From WHSW01 sp033856255 (GTDB taxonomy: Bacteria; Actinomycetota; Thermoleophilia; Solirubrobacterales; 70-9), in the NCBI GenBank assembly GCA_033856255.1, contig JAWVFH010000055.1, positions 1 through 64,000 on the forward strand: a stretch of 64,000 nt of DNA, read 5' to 3'. The notes under the pieces were generated by a model. The model made no database searches and was not told where the DNA came from. It worked only from the letters and a program-made list of their open reading frames with translations. Of the stretch, positions 39,783 through 48,623 are shown in pieces. A program made the translations under genes and the position numbers. How positions within the stretch are numbered: position 1 is the first letter of the stretch; every line of letters starts with the position of its first letter.

Positions 39783-40192
39783 CGGACGATGTCGAAGTGC
39801 AGGTGGTTACCGTGGGTGATCACCTTGCCCGCGGCGCCGGAGAAGTCGTCGGTGCCACCGAGGACGTTGAGCCGGCTGTCGTCGCGTCCGATGTTCCCGT
39901 TCACCCGCAGGAAGCCGAACCCGCCGATCTCGCCGTTGAGGTGAACGATCGCCCGGCACTTGAACTTGTGGCTGGGGCTCTCGTGACAACTGACGTGGTC
40001 GTTGCCGACCTGGTTGGCGGGGTTGTCGATCTGGAACAGCTGCTCGCGGAAGCTGAACGTGTCGCCGTGCTGGTGCTGCGACACCTGGTTGCTGATCACG
40101 CTGAAGTGGTGATCGATCCGCGCCGACGCCGGGACGGCGAGGACTGCGAGGGCAAGGGCCGCGGCGATTGCCGCGGGAACGAATCTGCGCAT
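39779..40192 (-). CDS. Secreted allene-oxide-cyclase/dirigent-like barrel protein
   Basis: A 137-residue exported protein. The signal peptide covers residues 1-22 (AAIAAALALAVLAVPASA). The mature part has the beta-barrel pattern of the AOC-barrel/dirigent superfamily: FREQLFQ, a Cys pair (CHESPSHKFKC), GEIGGFGFLRVNG and the hallmark GTDDFSGAAGKV. The ribosome site AGGAGG precedes ATG 40192. Function in bacteria is unknown; similar small exported barrels are common in Thermoleophilia-like genomes. Confidence 0.78.
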   Translation of the reverse strand: MRRFVPAAIAAALALAVLAVPASARIDHHFSVISNQVSQHQHGDTFSFREQLFQIDNPANQVGNDHVSCHESPSHKFKCRAIVHLNGEIGGFGFLRVNGNIGRDDSRLNVLGGTDDFSGAAGKVITHGNHLHFDIVR

Positions 40193-40283
40193 TGGTTCCT
40201 CCTGGTCGATTGAACGACCCGGCAGGGACCCCCACCTGTCGGTGCTCACACAGTACGTGCGAGCTCCAGGGGAACCTAAACGA

Positions 40284-41165
40284 TCAGGTGCCCGCCTGGC
40301 TCATTGCCTCGACCGCGAGCTGCGCGGCCTCGGTCGGGCTCTTGCCGACCCGCACGCCCTTTGCCTCCAAGGCCTCCTTCTTGGCCTCCGCGGTGCCCGA
40401 GGAACCGGAGATGATCGCGCCGGCGTGGCCCATCTGCTTGCCGGGCGGCGCGGTGAAGCCGGCGATGTAGCCGATCACGGGCTTCGATACCGACTCGGCG
40501 ATGAAGTCCGCGGCGCGCTCCTCGGCGTCGCCGCCGATCTCGCCGACCATCACGATCAGGTCGGTCTCCGGGTCGGCCTCGAAGAGGGTGAGGACGTCGA
40601 TGAAGTCGGAGCCGACGATCGGGTCGCCGCCGATCCCGACGATCGAGGAGTTGCCCATCCCCGCCTGCTTGAGCTCGTTGCCGATCTGGTAGGTGAGCGT
40701 CCCCGACTTCGAGACCACGCCGATCCGGCCGGCGTCGAAGAACTGCGCCGGGATGATCCCGACGTTGGCCTTGCCCGGCGAGAGCGCCCCCGGGCAGTTG
40801 GGCCCGATCAGGCGGACGCCCGCGTCCTTGGCCTTCCAGTACAGCGGCATCATGTCGAGCACCGGGATCCCCTCGGTGATCGCGATCACCGTCCCGATGC
40901 CGGCGTCGATCGCCTCCTCGATCGCGGCGGCGGCGAAGCGGGCGGGGACGAAGATCATCGAGGTGTTGGCGCCGCGCTCGTCGACGGCCTCCTTGATCGA
41001 GTCGAAGATCGGCACCCCCTCGACGTCCTGGCCGCCCTTGCCGGGCGTGACCCCGGCGACCAGGTCGGTGCCGTAGTCGCGGTTGCGCAGGCCGTGGAAG
41101 GTGCCCTCCCGACCGGTCAGCCCGGAGACCACGAGCTTCGTCTCCTCGGTGACGATGATCGCCAT
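40284..41165 (-). CDS. sucD: Succinyl-CoA ligase, alpha subunit
   Basis: A 293-residue subunit of the TCA-cycle enzyme that converts succinyl-CoA to succinate with NTP formation. It shows the CoA-binding Rossmann start (VVSGLTGREGTFH), GVTPGKGG, the GPNCPG block and the active-site His in MGHAGAIISGSSGTAEAK near residue 243. It starts 3 bases after sucC, in the standard sucC-sucD order. Confidence 0.98.
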   Translation of the reverse strand: MAIIVTEETKLVVSGLTGREGTFHGLRNRDYGTDLVAGVTPGKGGQDVEGVPIFDSIKEAVDERGANTSMIFVPARFAAAAIEEAIDAGIGTVIAITEGIPVLDMMPLYWKAKDAGVRLIGPNCPGALSPGKANVGIIPAQFFDAGRIGVVSKSGTLTYQIGNELKQAGMGNSSIVGIGGDPIVGSDFIDVLTLFEADPETDLIVMVGEIGGDAEERAADFIAESVSKPVIGYIAGFTAPPGKQMGHAGAIISGSSGTAEAKKEALEAKGVRVGKSPTEAAQLAVEAMSQAGT

Positions 41166-41168
41166 CGC

Positions 41169-42317
41169 TCAGCCCCCTCCCCCGGCGACATCGACCACGG
41201 CCTTCGCCGCGCCCAGCATCGTCTTCTCCAGGTGCAGGTTGCCGAGCTCGGCCGCGGCGAGCAGCGCCAGCCCTTCCTCCGAGTTGGTGCCGTCGAGGCG
41301 GACGACGAGCGGCACCCCGATCTCGATCTGCGCCGAGGCCTCGATGATCCCCTTGGCGATCTCGTCGCAGCGGGTGATGCCGCCGAAGATGTTGAACAGG
41401 ATCGCCGTCACCTTGGCGTCGGAGGTGATGACCTCCAGGGCGGCCACGATCGCTTCGGCCTTCGAGCCGCCGCCCGCGTCGAGGAAGTTCGCGGGCTTGC
41501 CGCCGGCCTGGGCGACGACGTCGAGCGTCGACATGCAGAGCCCGGCGCCGTTGGCGAGGATGCCGATGTTGCCGCCGAGCTTGACGTAGGTGAGTCCCTT
41601 CTCCTTCGCCATCGCCTCCTGAGGGTCCTCGGCGGACTTGTCCGTCAGCTCGGCGAGCTCTGGGTGGCGGAAGAGCGCGTTGCCGTCGATCGTGGTCTTC
41701 GAGTCGAGCGCGATCACCTCGCGGTCGCCGGTGACGATCAGCGGGTTGACCTCGATCAGGGTCGCGTCCTCGGCGTGCGCGACCTCGAGCAGCTTGACCA
41801 GCATCTCGGCGACCTGATCGGTGACGTCCTCGTCGATCCCGGCGTCGACGGCGATCTCGCGCGCCCGATCGGCGGTGAACTCCTCGCCGGGCTCGATGTG
41901 GCGCTGGACCAGCGCGTCAGGATCGGTCTCGGCCATCTCCTCGACGTCCATGCCGCCCATCCGCGAGAGCATCGCCAGCAGCTTCTTGGCGCCGCGGTCG
42001 AGGATGATCGAGGCGTAGTACTCGGCCTCGATCTCCGACGCCTGCTCGATCCAGAGGTCATGGACGGTGTAGCCGCGGATATCCATGCCGAGGATCGCCC
42101 CGGCATGCTGGCGCGCCTCGGCCTCGTCCTTGGCGACCTTGATCCCGCCGGCCTTGCCGCGCTTGCCGATCGCGACCTGAGCCTTGACCACGCACGGGTA
42201 GCCGATCTCGTTGGCAGCCGCCACCGCATCGTCGACCGTGGCCGCGTGGCGGCCGTCGGGCACGGGCACGCCGTGCTTGGCAAACAGCTGCTTTCCCTGA
42301 TATTCGAGTAGGTCCAT
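41169..42317 (-). CDS. sucC: Succinyl-CoA ligase, beta subunit
   Basis: A 382-residue ATP-grasp subunit. It begins MDLLEYQGKQLFAKHGVPVP, has the nucleotide-binding VKAQVAIGKRGKAGGIK, the metal site LIEVNPL and the C-terminal motifs ANFLDAGGGSKAEA and FNIFGGITRCDEIAKG. ATG 42317 matches the family; the frame is open far upstream over the opposite-strand HAD gene. It is the first gene of a sucCD operon. Confidence 0.98.
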   Translation of the reverse strand: MDLLEYQGKQLFAKHGVPVPDGRHAATVDDAVAAANEIGYPCVVKAQVAIGKRGKAGGIKVAKDEAEARQHAGAILGMDIRGYTVHDLWIEQASEIEAEYYASIILDRGAKKLLAMLSRMGGMDVEEMAETDPDALVQRHIEPGEEFTADRAREIAVDAGIDEDVTDQVAEMLVKLLEVAHAEDATLIEVNPLIVTGDREVIALDSKTTIDGNALFRHPELAELTDKSAEDPQEAMAKEKGLTYVKLGGNIGILANGAGLCMSTLDVVAQAGGKPANFLDAGGGSKAEAIVAALEVITSDAKVTAILFNIFGGITRCDEIAKGIIEASAQIEIGVPLVVRLDGTNSEEGLALLAAAELGNLHLEKTMLGAAKAVVDVAGGGG

Positions 42318-42368
42318 GGTGCGAGAAGCGGCGGGAGCGTATCGCGCTTGCGTACAATGCCGCGCCCG

Positions 42369-43073
42369 ATGCCGCTTCCGAAACTCAAGGACATCAAGTG
42401 GGTGACCACTGATTGCTACGGGACCCTGATCGATTGGGAGAAGGGAATCCTGGATGCGTTCTCCAAGGAGGCCGATCGCGACGGCTTCAGCTTCGACAAC
42501 CAGAAGTTCATCGACCGCTTCCTCGAGGTCCAGGCCGAGATCATGGGCGGCTCCTATGAGCTCTACGCCGAGGTCCTGCGCCGGACCGCGGTCAAGGTCG
42601 CCGGCGAGCTCGGCTGGGAGCTGGAGCCCTCGCGGGCGCAGTTCCTGCCCGACAGCGTCGCCCGCTGGGTGCCGTTCCGCGAGGCGAACGCCGCCATGGA
42701 CCGCCTCAGCAAGCGCTACGGAGGCGTCGACGACGGCGGGATCGGGATCATCTCCAACATCGACGACAAGCTGCTCGGGATCTCGCGGCGCCACCTGCGC
42801 ACAGAGCTCGACCTCGTGGTCACCGCGCAGCAGGTGCGCAGCTACAAGCCCGACCCCGCCCACTTCAAGGAGGGGGCGCGGCGGATCGGCGGCAAGAAGG
42901 GCTGGGTCCACATCGGCGCCGGTTACGAGTCCGACGTCGCCCCCCTGCTGAAGATGAACGTGCCGGTGATCTGGGTCAACCGCCACGGCGAGAAGCTCGA
43001 AGGCCGCAAGAAGCCGACCGCGGAGGCGAAGACCTTCCGCGACGCGGCGAAGAAGCTCGGTGCCGGCGGCTGA
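42369..43073 (+). CDS. HAD hydrolase, haloacid dehalogenase type II-like
   Basis: A 234-residue HAD-superfamily hydrolase. Motif I is TTDCYGTLIDWEKG with the nucleophile Asp; motif II is IISNIDD; motif III Lys is in SYKPDPAHF; motif IV is the acidic HIGAGYESDV, with Glu-Ser-Asp in place of the more common NSxFD. The cap is the small helical type of 2-haloacid dehalogenases and phosphatases. ATG 42369 is chosen because a TACAAT box (42353-42358) overlaps the earlier ATG. It overlaps the sulfotransferase start, indicating an operon. Confidence 0.85.
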   Translation: MPLPKLKDIKWVTTDCYGTLIDWEKGILDAFSKEADRDGFSFDNQKFIDRFLEVQAEIMGGSYELYAEVLRRTAVKVAGELGWELEPSRAQFLPDSVARWVPFREANAAMDRLSKRYGGVDDGGIGIISNIDDKLLGISRRHLRTELDLVVTAQQVRSYKPDPAHFKEGARRIGGKKGWVHIGAGYESDVAPLLKMNVPVIWVNRHGEKLEGRKKPTAEAKTFRDAAKKLGAGG

Positions 43074-44046
43074 CGCCGGCGGCACGCCGGTCCAAGCCAG
43101 CGATCCCGCGGATGAGGCGATGGTGGCTCGCGCCCGCGAGCGCTTCGCCGCCGAGCGCCGCCACCTGAGCCGCCGCCGGCGACAGGCGGAGCGCCACGGC
43201 GCCCTCCCGAACCTGATCGTGGTCGGCGGTCTCAAGTGCGGGACAACCAGCCTCCACCACTACCTCAACCTGCACCCCGAGGTCGCGATGTCGCGACCCA
43301 AGGAGCTCAACTTCTTCGTCGCCGAGCTCAACTGGGAGCTGGGACCGGAGTGGTACGCGAGCCACTTCGACCGCGACGCTCCGGTGCGCGGCGAGTCGTC
43401 ACCCCACTACACCAACCTGCCGCGCTTCCAGGGTGTCGCCGAGCGCATGCACGAGCTGCTCGGCGGCCGGGCGCAGGTGATCTACATGGTCCGCGACCCG
43501 ATCGAGCGCATGCTCTCGCACTACTTCCACAACGTCGGCGGCGGCTATGAGTCGCGACCGATCGACGTGGCGCTCGCCGACCCGCACTCCTCGTACGTCG
43601 CGCGCAGCCGCTACGCGATGCAGCTCGCGCCCTACTGGGCCGCCTTCGACCGGGCCCGGCTGCTGGTCGTCGCCAACGAGGACCTCGCCGGCCGCCGGGC
43701 GGAGACGATGCGCCGCGTGTTCGGGTTCTGCGGCGTCGACGACGACTTCACCTCCGAGCAGTTCGAGCGCCAGTGGGAGACCGGCAGCGGCAAGCAGGAG
43801 GGCGGCTTCCGGGCCATGGACAGGGCGGTGCGGCTGCCCGGGCTGCGGGCCCTGGACCGCAACTTCGACCGCCTTCCCGAGTCGCTTCGCTGGATGGTCG
43901 AGCGCCTGGTTCACGACCCCGAGCGGGGGCAAGCGCCGAAGCCGCAGCTCGACCCGGGCCTGCGCAGCCGGCTCGAGGACCTGGTGCGCGACGACGTCGC
44001 CGAGCTCGAGCGGATGACCGGGCGCTCGTTCGGCTGGCTTTCATAG
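43060..44046 (+). CDS. Sulfotransferase
   Basis: A 328-residue PAPS-dependent sulfotransferase-fold protein. The 5'-phosphosulfate loop is VVGGLKCGTTSLHHYL (near residue 54) and the 3'-phosphate site is YMVRDPIERMLSHYFHN; PKELNFF is the third conserved block. Heparan/NodH-like sulfotransferases acting on cell-surface glycans share this layout. The start is uncertain: GTG 43060 (overlaps the HAD gene by 14 bases) or ATG 43120. Acceptor unknown; a surface polysaccharide is plausible given the sugar genes nearby. Confidence 0.88.
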   Translation: MPAADAGGTPVQASDPADEAMVARARERFAAERRHLSRRRRQAERHGALPNLIVVGGLKCGTTSLHHYLNLHPEVAMSRPKELNFFVAELNWELGPEWYASHFDRDAPVRGESSPHYTNLPRFQGVAERMHELLGGRAQVIYMVRDPIERMLSHYFHNVGGGYESRPIDVALADPHSSYVARSRYAMQLAPYWAAFDRARLLVVANEDLAGRRAETMRRVFGFCGVDDDFTSEQFERQWETGSGKQEGGFRAMDRAVRLPGLRALDRNFDRLPESLRWMVERLVHDPERGQAPKPQLDPGLRSRLEDLVRDDVAELERMTGRSFGWLS

Positions 44047-44049
44047 AGT
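44044..44049 (+). promoter_or_regulatory. -10 box (TAGAGT) of the FAD oxidase
   Basis: Ends 7 bases before ATG 44057. Its first three bases are the sulfotransferase stop codon, so an internal promoter starts right at the gene end. Confidence 0.5.
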
Positions 44050-44056
44050 CCGCGCC

Positions 44057-45418
44057 ATGAATGGGAACGGCTTCTCCGGGTTGACGATGCAGGGACGGGT
44101 CGCGACCCCGTCCGACGACGATTGGGACGAGGCCCGCCAGGCGTGGAACCTGACCGCAAACCCGCACCCGGCCGCCGTCGCCTTCGCCGAGAGCGGCGGC
44201 GACATCGCCGCGGTGATCCGCTTCGCGGCCGCCGAGGGTCTGAAGGTGATCGGCCAGGGCACGGGTCACGGCGCGGTCGCCGTCGGCTCGTTCGAGGACA
44301 CGATCGTGGTCAAGACGGAGCGCATGCGCGGGATCGAGATCGACGGTGCGACCGCACGGGTCGAGGCCGGCGTGCTGGGCGAGGAGCTCGGCGCCGCGGC
44401 GCAGCAGGCCAACAGCTGCTCGCTGCCCGGCTCGTCGCCAAACGTCGGCGTGATCGGCTACACGCTCGGCGGCGGCCTCAGCTGGCTCGGGCGAAAGTAC
44501 GGCTTCGCCTGTAACCGGGTGACGGCGATCGAGCTCGTCACCGCCGACGGCGAGGCGCGGACGGTCGACGCCGACAACGAGCCCGACCTGTTCTGGGCGC
44601 TGCGCGGCGGCGGCGGCTCGTACGCGATCGTCGTCGCGCTGCACGTCGAGCTGCTGCCGGTCGCCGAGGTGTACGCGGGCATCGCGATCTATCCGGCGGC
44701 GGTCGGCGAGACCGCGATCCGCGCCTACCGCGACTGGGCGGCCGAGGCCCCCGACGAGGTGACCTCCGTCGTTCGCTACCTGCGCCCGCCGCCGCTGCCC
44801 GACGTGCCCGAGCCGCTACGCGACCTGCCGCTTCTGACCATCGACGCGAGCGTGGTCGGCGACCTCGACGGGGCCGAGGAGCTGCTCGCCCCGCTGCGCT
44901 CGCTGGGCGAGCCGATCATGGACAACTTCGCGCGCATGCCGGCCGAGGGCCTGTACCGGATCCACATGGACCCCGAGCCCCCGGTGCCCGGCATGGGCCA
45001 TCACGCGCTCGTCCGCGAGCTGCCCGACGAGGCGATCGACGCCTTCGTCGGCATGGCCGGACCCGACTCCGGCTCGCCGCTGCTGCTTGCGGAGCTGCGC
45101 CAGCTGCGCGGGGCACTCGGCCGCCCGGCCGCAGGCGCCGGCGCGCTCTCCCATCTCGACGCCGACTACGGGATGTTCGCGGTCGGGATGCCGATGACGC
45201 CGGAGCTCGGCCAGGCGATCGAGCGACGGCACGACGACCTGGTCGCGGCGATGAGCTCCTGGAGCGCCGGCGCCTACTACAACTTCGCCGAGCGGCCCTG
45301 CGATGTCGACGCGATCTTCGATGCCGACACCTGCGATCGCCTCGCCGAGGTCAAGCGCCGCTGGGATCCGCAGAACCTGATCCGCGCCAACCACGCGCTG
45401 GCGCTCGAACCGGCCTGA
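44057..45418 (+). CDS. FAD-linked oxidase, berberine-bridge-enzyme-like
   Basis: A 453-residue PCMH-type flavoenzyme with a C-terminal BBE motif (YYNFAERP and WDPQNLIRANHAL). The FAD domain shows GQGTGHGAV, where the His aligns with the covalent histidyl-FAD position, and SSPNVGVIGYTLGGGLSWLGRKYG. A second (Cys) attachment site is not evident, since the usual GLC/GHC pattern is replaced. Relatives oxidise sugars or alkaloid-type compounds with O2. It may share the promoter region with the preceding sulfotransferase. Confidence 0.9.
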   Translation: MNGNGFSGLTMQGRVATPSDDDWDEARQAWNLTANPHPAAVAFAESGGDIAAVIRFAAAEGLKVIGQGTGHGAVAVGSFEDTIVVKTERMRGIEIDGATARVEAGVLGEELGAAAQQANSCSLPGSSPNVGVIGYTLGGGLSWLGRKYGFACNRVTAIELVTADGEARTVDADNEPDLFWALRGGGGSYAIVVALHVELLPVAEVYAGIAIYPAAVGETAIRAYRDWAAEAPDEVTSVVRYLRPPPLPDVPEPLRDLPLLTIDASVVGDLDGAEELLAPLRSLGEPIMDNFARMPAEGLYRIHMDPEPPVPGMGHHALVRELPDEAIDAFVGMAGPDSGSPLLLAELRQLRGALGRPAAGAGALSHLDADYGMFAVGMPMTPELGQAIERRHDDLVAAMSSWSAGAYYNFAERPCDVDAIFDADTCDRLAEVKRRWDPQNLIRANHALALEPA

Positions 45419-45422
45419 GCGT

Positions 45423-47318
45423 CTACCCGGTCGTCCGCTCCCGCATCTCGCTGAACACCGCGGTGCGGCCGGGCACGTCGTCGCCGCGCTGCTGGTCGGC
45501 GATCACGTGGACGACCGCGTTGATCAGCGCCAGGTGGGTGAACGCCTGCGGGAAGTTCCCCAGGTGGGTGTGGCTGCGCGGCTCGATCTCCTCGCCGTAC
45601 AGGCGCAGCGGACCGGCGATCGCGAGCAGCTTCTCGCAGAGCTCCCGCGCCCGGTCGGCCTCCCCGATCTCCGAGAGCGCGGAGACGAGCCAGAACGAGC
45701 AGATCGTGAAGGTGCCCTCCTCGCCGTGGAGGCCGTCCTCGGTCTCGTCGACGCGGTAGCGCAGCACCAGCCCGTGGTCGGTCAGGTCGTCGGCGATCGC
45801 CAGCACCGTCTTGCGGATCACCTCGTCGTCGGGCGGCAGGAAGCGCACCAGCGGCGCGAGCAGGACGGACGCGTCGAGCGCGTCGGTGTCGTAGTGCTGG
45901 CGCAGGACGCCGTCCTTGACCCCGTGCTCCAGGATGTCGGCGCGGACCTCCTCGGCGAGCGCGCCCCACCGGGCGGCCTCCTCCTCGGCGTCGCCGCGGC
46001 GCTTGGCGAGCCGGGCGCCGCGGTCGAGCGCGACCCAGCACATCAGCTTCGATGAGACGTAGTGCTTCGCCGGACCGCGCGCCTCCCAGATCCCCTGGTC
46101 GGGCAGGTTCCAGATCTTGGCCGCGCCCTCGACCTGGTCGGCGACGATCGGCCAGGCCTGGGACCGGATCGCGCGGTCGGCCCTGCTGTGGATGTAGATC
46201 GAGTCGACCAGGGCGCCGTAGACGTCGTTCTGCTGCTGGTTGAAGGCGCCGTTGCCGATCCGGACCGGCTTCGCCCCACCGTAGCCGGAGAGGTGGTCGA
46301 GGGTCGACTCGGTGAGGTCGCGCTCGCCCCCGATCCCGTACATGATCTGCAGCTTGTTGCCGTGCTCGTTGCAGATGTCGCCGATGAAGCGGGCGAAGTC
46401 GTCGGCCTCCTCGTCGAGCCCGAGCACGTGCAGGGCCCAGAGGGTGAAGGTCGCGTCGCGGATCCACGTGTAGCGGTAGTCCCAGTTGCGCTCGCCGCCC
46501 GGGGTCTCCGGCAATGACGTCGTCAGCGCCGCGATCAGCGCCCCGGTGGGCGCGTAGGTGAGCCCCTTGAGGACGAGCGCCGAGCGCTGCAGGTGGATCC
46601 GCCACGGATGGTCGGGGAAGTCGCCGTTGACGAGCCAGCGGCGCCAGTAGTCGGCCGTCCGGTCGAGCCGGGCGAACGCGTCGTCGGCCGTGGTCGGGCC
46701 GATCGGGTCGGAGCTCCAGGCGAGGGCGACGAAGCGGCTCTCGTTGTCCTTCAGGGTGTGCCGGGCCTCGGCACGCTCGATCTCGATCCCCAGGTTGAGG
46801 TCGGTTGTCAGCATCAGCTCGGGCTGGCCCTCCGCCGTCGTCCTCGCCGAGTGGCGGTCCTCAGCCATCTCCCACTCCGGCCCGACGCGCCCGTAGTCGA
46901 AGCGCGGGTGACAGGTGAGCTCGATCGGCACCTCGCCCTGGACGCAGGTCGCGACCCGGACCATGACGCACTCGGCGTCGTAGTCGGGCGGTGGGCGCGT
47001 GTGCGGGTCGTCGGCCCGAGGTCGCCAGGGGCCGATCGTCAGCGCGTCCACGACGACGAGCCAGCCGGTCATCGTCGCCCAGGTGGTCTCGAGGATGTTC
47101 GTCCCGGGCTGATACCGCCGCGCCACCGGGACGGCCTCGTTGGGGCCGATCCGGAACCGGCCGGCACCGCGGTCGAGGACCGCGCCGAAGACGCTCGGCG
47201 AGTCGAAGCGCGGCACGCACATCCACTCGACCGACCCATCGGCCGCCACGAGGGCGCCGGTATGGCAGTCGGAGAGGAACCCGTAGTCGGCGATCGGCGG
47301 GAATCCCCCGGGCTGCAT
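45423..47318 (-). CDS. GH15 trehalase/glucoamylase-family enzyme
   Basis: A 631-residue glycoside hydrolase family 15 protein. It starts with the GH15 beta-sandwich domain (PIADYGFLSDCHTGALV, residues 8-24), followed by the (alpha/alpha)6 barrel with NWDYRYTWIRDATF, the catalytic Glu in LPDQGIWEARG and the second acidic site in EEGTFTICSFWLV. Mycobacterial proteins of this type are trehalases, so trehalose breakdown is the likely role. No signal peptide, so cytoplasmic. ATG 47318 has TAGGCT 8 bases upstream. Confidence 0.94.
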   Translation of the reverse strand: MQPGGFPPIADYGFLSDCHTGALVAADGSVEWMCVPRFDSPSVFGAVLDRGAGRFRIGPNEAVPVARRYQPGTNILETTWATMTGWLVVVDALTIGPWRPRADDPHTRPPPDYDAECVMVRVATCVQGEVPIELTCHPRFDYGRVGPEWEMAEDRHSARTTAEGQPELMLTTDLNLGIEIERAEARHTLKDNESRFVALAWSSDPIGPTTADDAFARLDRTADYWRRWLVNGDFPDHPWRIHLQRSALVLKGLTYAPTGALIAALTTSLPETPGGERNWDYRYTWIRDATFTLWALHVLGLDEEADDFARFIGDICNEHGNKLQIMYGIGGERDLTESTLDHLSGYGGAKPVRIGNGAFNQQQNDVYGALVDSIYIHSRADRAIRSQAWPIVADQVEGAAKIWNLPDQGIWEARGPAKHYVSSKLMCWVALDRGARLAKRRGDAEEEAARWGALAEEVRADILEHGVKDGVLRQHYDTDALDASVLLAPLVRFLPPDDEVIRKTVLAIADDLTDHGLVLRYRVDETEDGLHGEEGTFTICSFWLVSALSEIGEADRARELCEKLLAIAGPLRLYGEEIEPRSHTHLGNFPQAFTHLALINAVVHVIADQQRGDDVPGRTAVFSEMRERTTG

Positions 47319-47326
47319 GGACGTTG

Positions 47327-47332
47327 AGCCTA
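47327..47332 (-). promoter_or_regulatory. -10 box (TAGGCT) of the GH15 gene
   Basis: Eight bases before ATG 47318 on the minus strand; no ribosome site. Confidence 0.55.
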
Positions 47333-47358
47333 TCTCGGCGACCGAGACAGGCTCTGAC

Positions 47359-47364
47359 TACCAT
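47359..47364 (+). promoter_or_regulatory. -10 box (TACCAT) of the RpiB-like gene
   Basis: Six bases before GTG 47371; no ribosome site. Confidence 0.5.
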
Positions 47365-47370
47365 CGCCGG

Positions 47371-47817
47371 GTGCGGATCGCAGTTGCGGCAGACGAGCGC
47401 GCCGGGATCGCGGAGGTGATCGTCGACGAGCTGACCCGCCGCGGCCACGCGCCGCTCGTCCACGGGGCTCTCGCGGCGGACGAGCGCGACGACTGGGCCT
47501 GGGCCAGCGAGGCCGCCGCGCGCGACGTCGCCGAGGGCCGGGCCGAGCAGGCGGTGGTCTGCTGCTGGACGGGGACCGGCGCCTCGATCGCGGCCAACAA
47601 GGTCGCCGGGGTCCGCGCCGCCCTTTGCGCCGACGCGGCGACCGCCGACGGCGCGCGGCGCTGGAACGACGCCAACATCCTCGCGCTCAGCCTCAGAACC
47701 ACCTCCGAGGCCGAGCTGAAGGAGATCCTCGACGCCTGGTTCGCCGCCGCTCCGAGCGCCGAGGGCGACGATCGCGCCAACGTCGAGCACCTACAAGAGA
47801 TCGAAGCCGGGGCGTAG
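47371..47817 (+). CDS. RpiB/LacAB-family sugar-phosphate isomerase-like protein
   Basis: A 148-residue protein of the RpiB/LacA/LacB family, which interconverts ribose-5-phosphate and ribulose-5-phosphate or galactose-6-phosphate and tagatose-6-phosphate. The start RIAVAADERAG and the signature CCWTGTGASIAANKVAGVRAAL are clear; the second Cys aligns with the catalytic Cys of E. coli RpiB (CGTGIG), but Trp replaces Gly after it. Later NDANILALSLRTTS is the family C-terminal block. Divergent from the GH15 gene and followed 7 bases later by a RibD_C gene. Confidence 0.82.
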   Translation: MRIAVAADERAGIAEVIVDELTRRGHAPLVHGALAADERDDWAWASEAAARDVAEGRAEQAVVCCWTGTGASIAANKVAGVRAALCADAATADGARRWNDANILALSLRTTSEAELKEILDAWFAAAPSAEGDDRANVEHLQEIEAGA

Positions 47818-47824
47818 CCAAGCA

Positions 47825-48565
47825 ATGCGCCGGTTGCTCCCCGACATCGCCGAGACCACGGTGGCCGACCAGGTCGCGAACCTCGACCTGGTCGCGATGG
47901 CCGGCGACGAGCGTCCCTACGTGATCACCAACTTCGCGCTCACCCTCGATGGCCACGCGACGATCTCCGGGCGCTCGGGAGCGATCGGCTCGAACGCCGA
48001 TACGGCGATGCTGGTCGGACTGCGCAGTCGCGTCGACGCGGTGATGATCGGCGCCGGGACGATGCGCGCCGAGCGCTACGGGCGGGTGATCGGGGACCCG
48101 GCCAAGCGCGAGCGGCGCGAGCGGGAGGGGCTGCCGGCCGACCCGCTGATGGTGATCGTCTCCGGCCGCCTCGACCTGCCCTGGGACGCGCCGCTGTTCA
48201 CCGAGGGACACGGCCGGGTCCTGATCGCGACCTGCTCGGAGGACGACCCGCCGCCGACGGAGACCCCGTGCGAGCTGTTCCGGCGCCCGGGCGAGCTCGA
48301 CCTCGCGACCCTGCTCGCCCATCTGCGCTCGGAGTGCGCCGTCCGCGCCCTGCTCTGCGAGGGCGGCCCGCGGCTGCATGGCCAGCTGATCGACGGCGGC
48401 CTGGTCGACGAGCTCTTCGTCACCCACGCGCCGAAGCTCGCCGGCGGCGTCGGCCCGGGGCTGGTCTCCCAGCTCCCCGAGAGCGAGCGCCCGCTGGAGA
48501 TCGGCTGGCTGCTGGCCGAGGAGTCGACCGGCGAGCTCTTCGGGCGCTATCTCGTCGCCGGCTAG
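47825..48565 (+). CDS. RibD C-terminal (pyrimidine reductase) family protein
   Basis: A 246-residue DHFR-fold protein of the RibD_C family. It has the N-terminal strand VITNFALTLDGHATISGRSG, DAVMIGAGTMRAERYG, LMVIVSGRLDLP and the GGPRLHGQLIDGGLVDELFVTHAPKLAGG block. Members reduce the ribosylamino-pyrimidine in riboflavin synthesis or are NADPH-dependent reductases with other substrates. Without the deaminase half and away from other rib genes, its substrate is open. Confidence 0.88.
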   Translation: MRRLLPDIAETTVADQVANLDLVAMAGDERPYVITNFALTLDGHATISGRSGAIGSNADTAMLVGLRSRVDAVMIGAGTMRAERYGRVIGDPAKRERREREGLPADPLMVIVSGRLDLPWDAPLFTEGHGRVLIATCSEDDPPPTETPCELFRRPGELDLATLLAHLRSECAVRALLCEGGPRLHGQLIDGGLVDELFVTHAPKLAGGVGPGLVSQLPESERPLEIGWLLAEESTGELFGRYLVAG

Positions 48566-48623
48566 GCCGTAGGTGCGACGGACGTCGCCGTCGACGCGGC
48601 CGCGGCGAGCCCCCGCATCGGCT

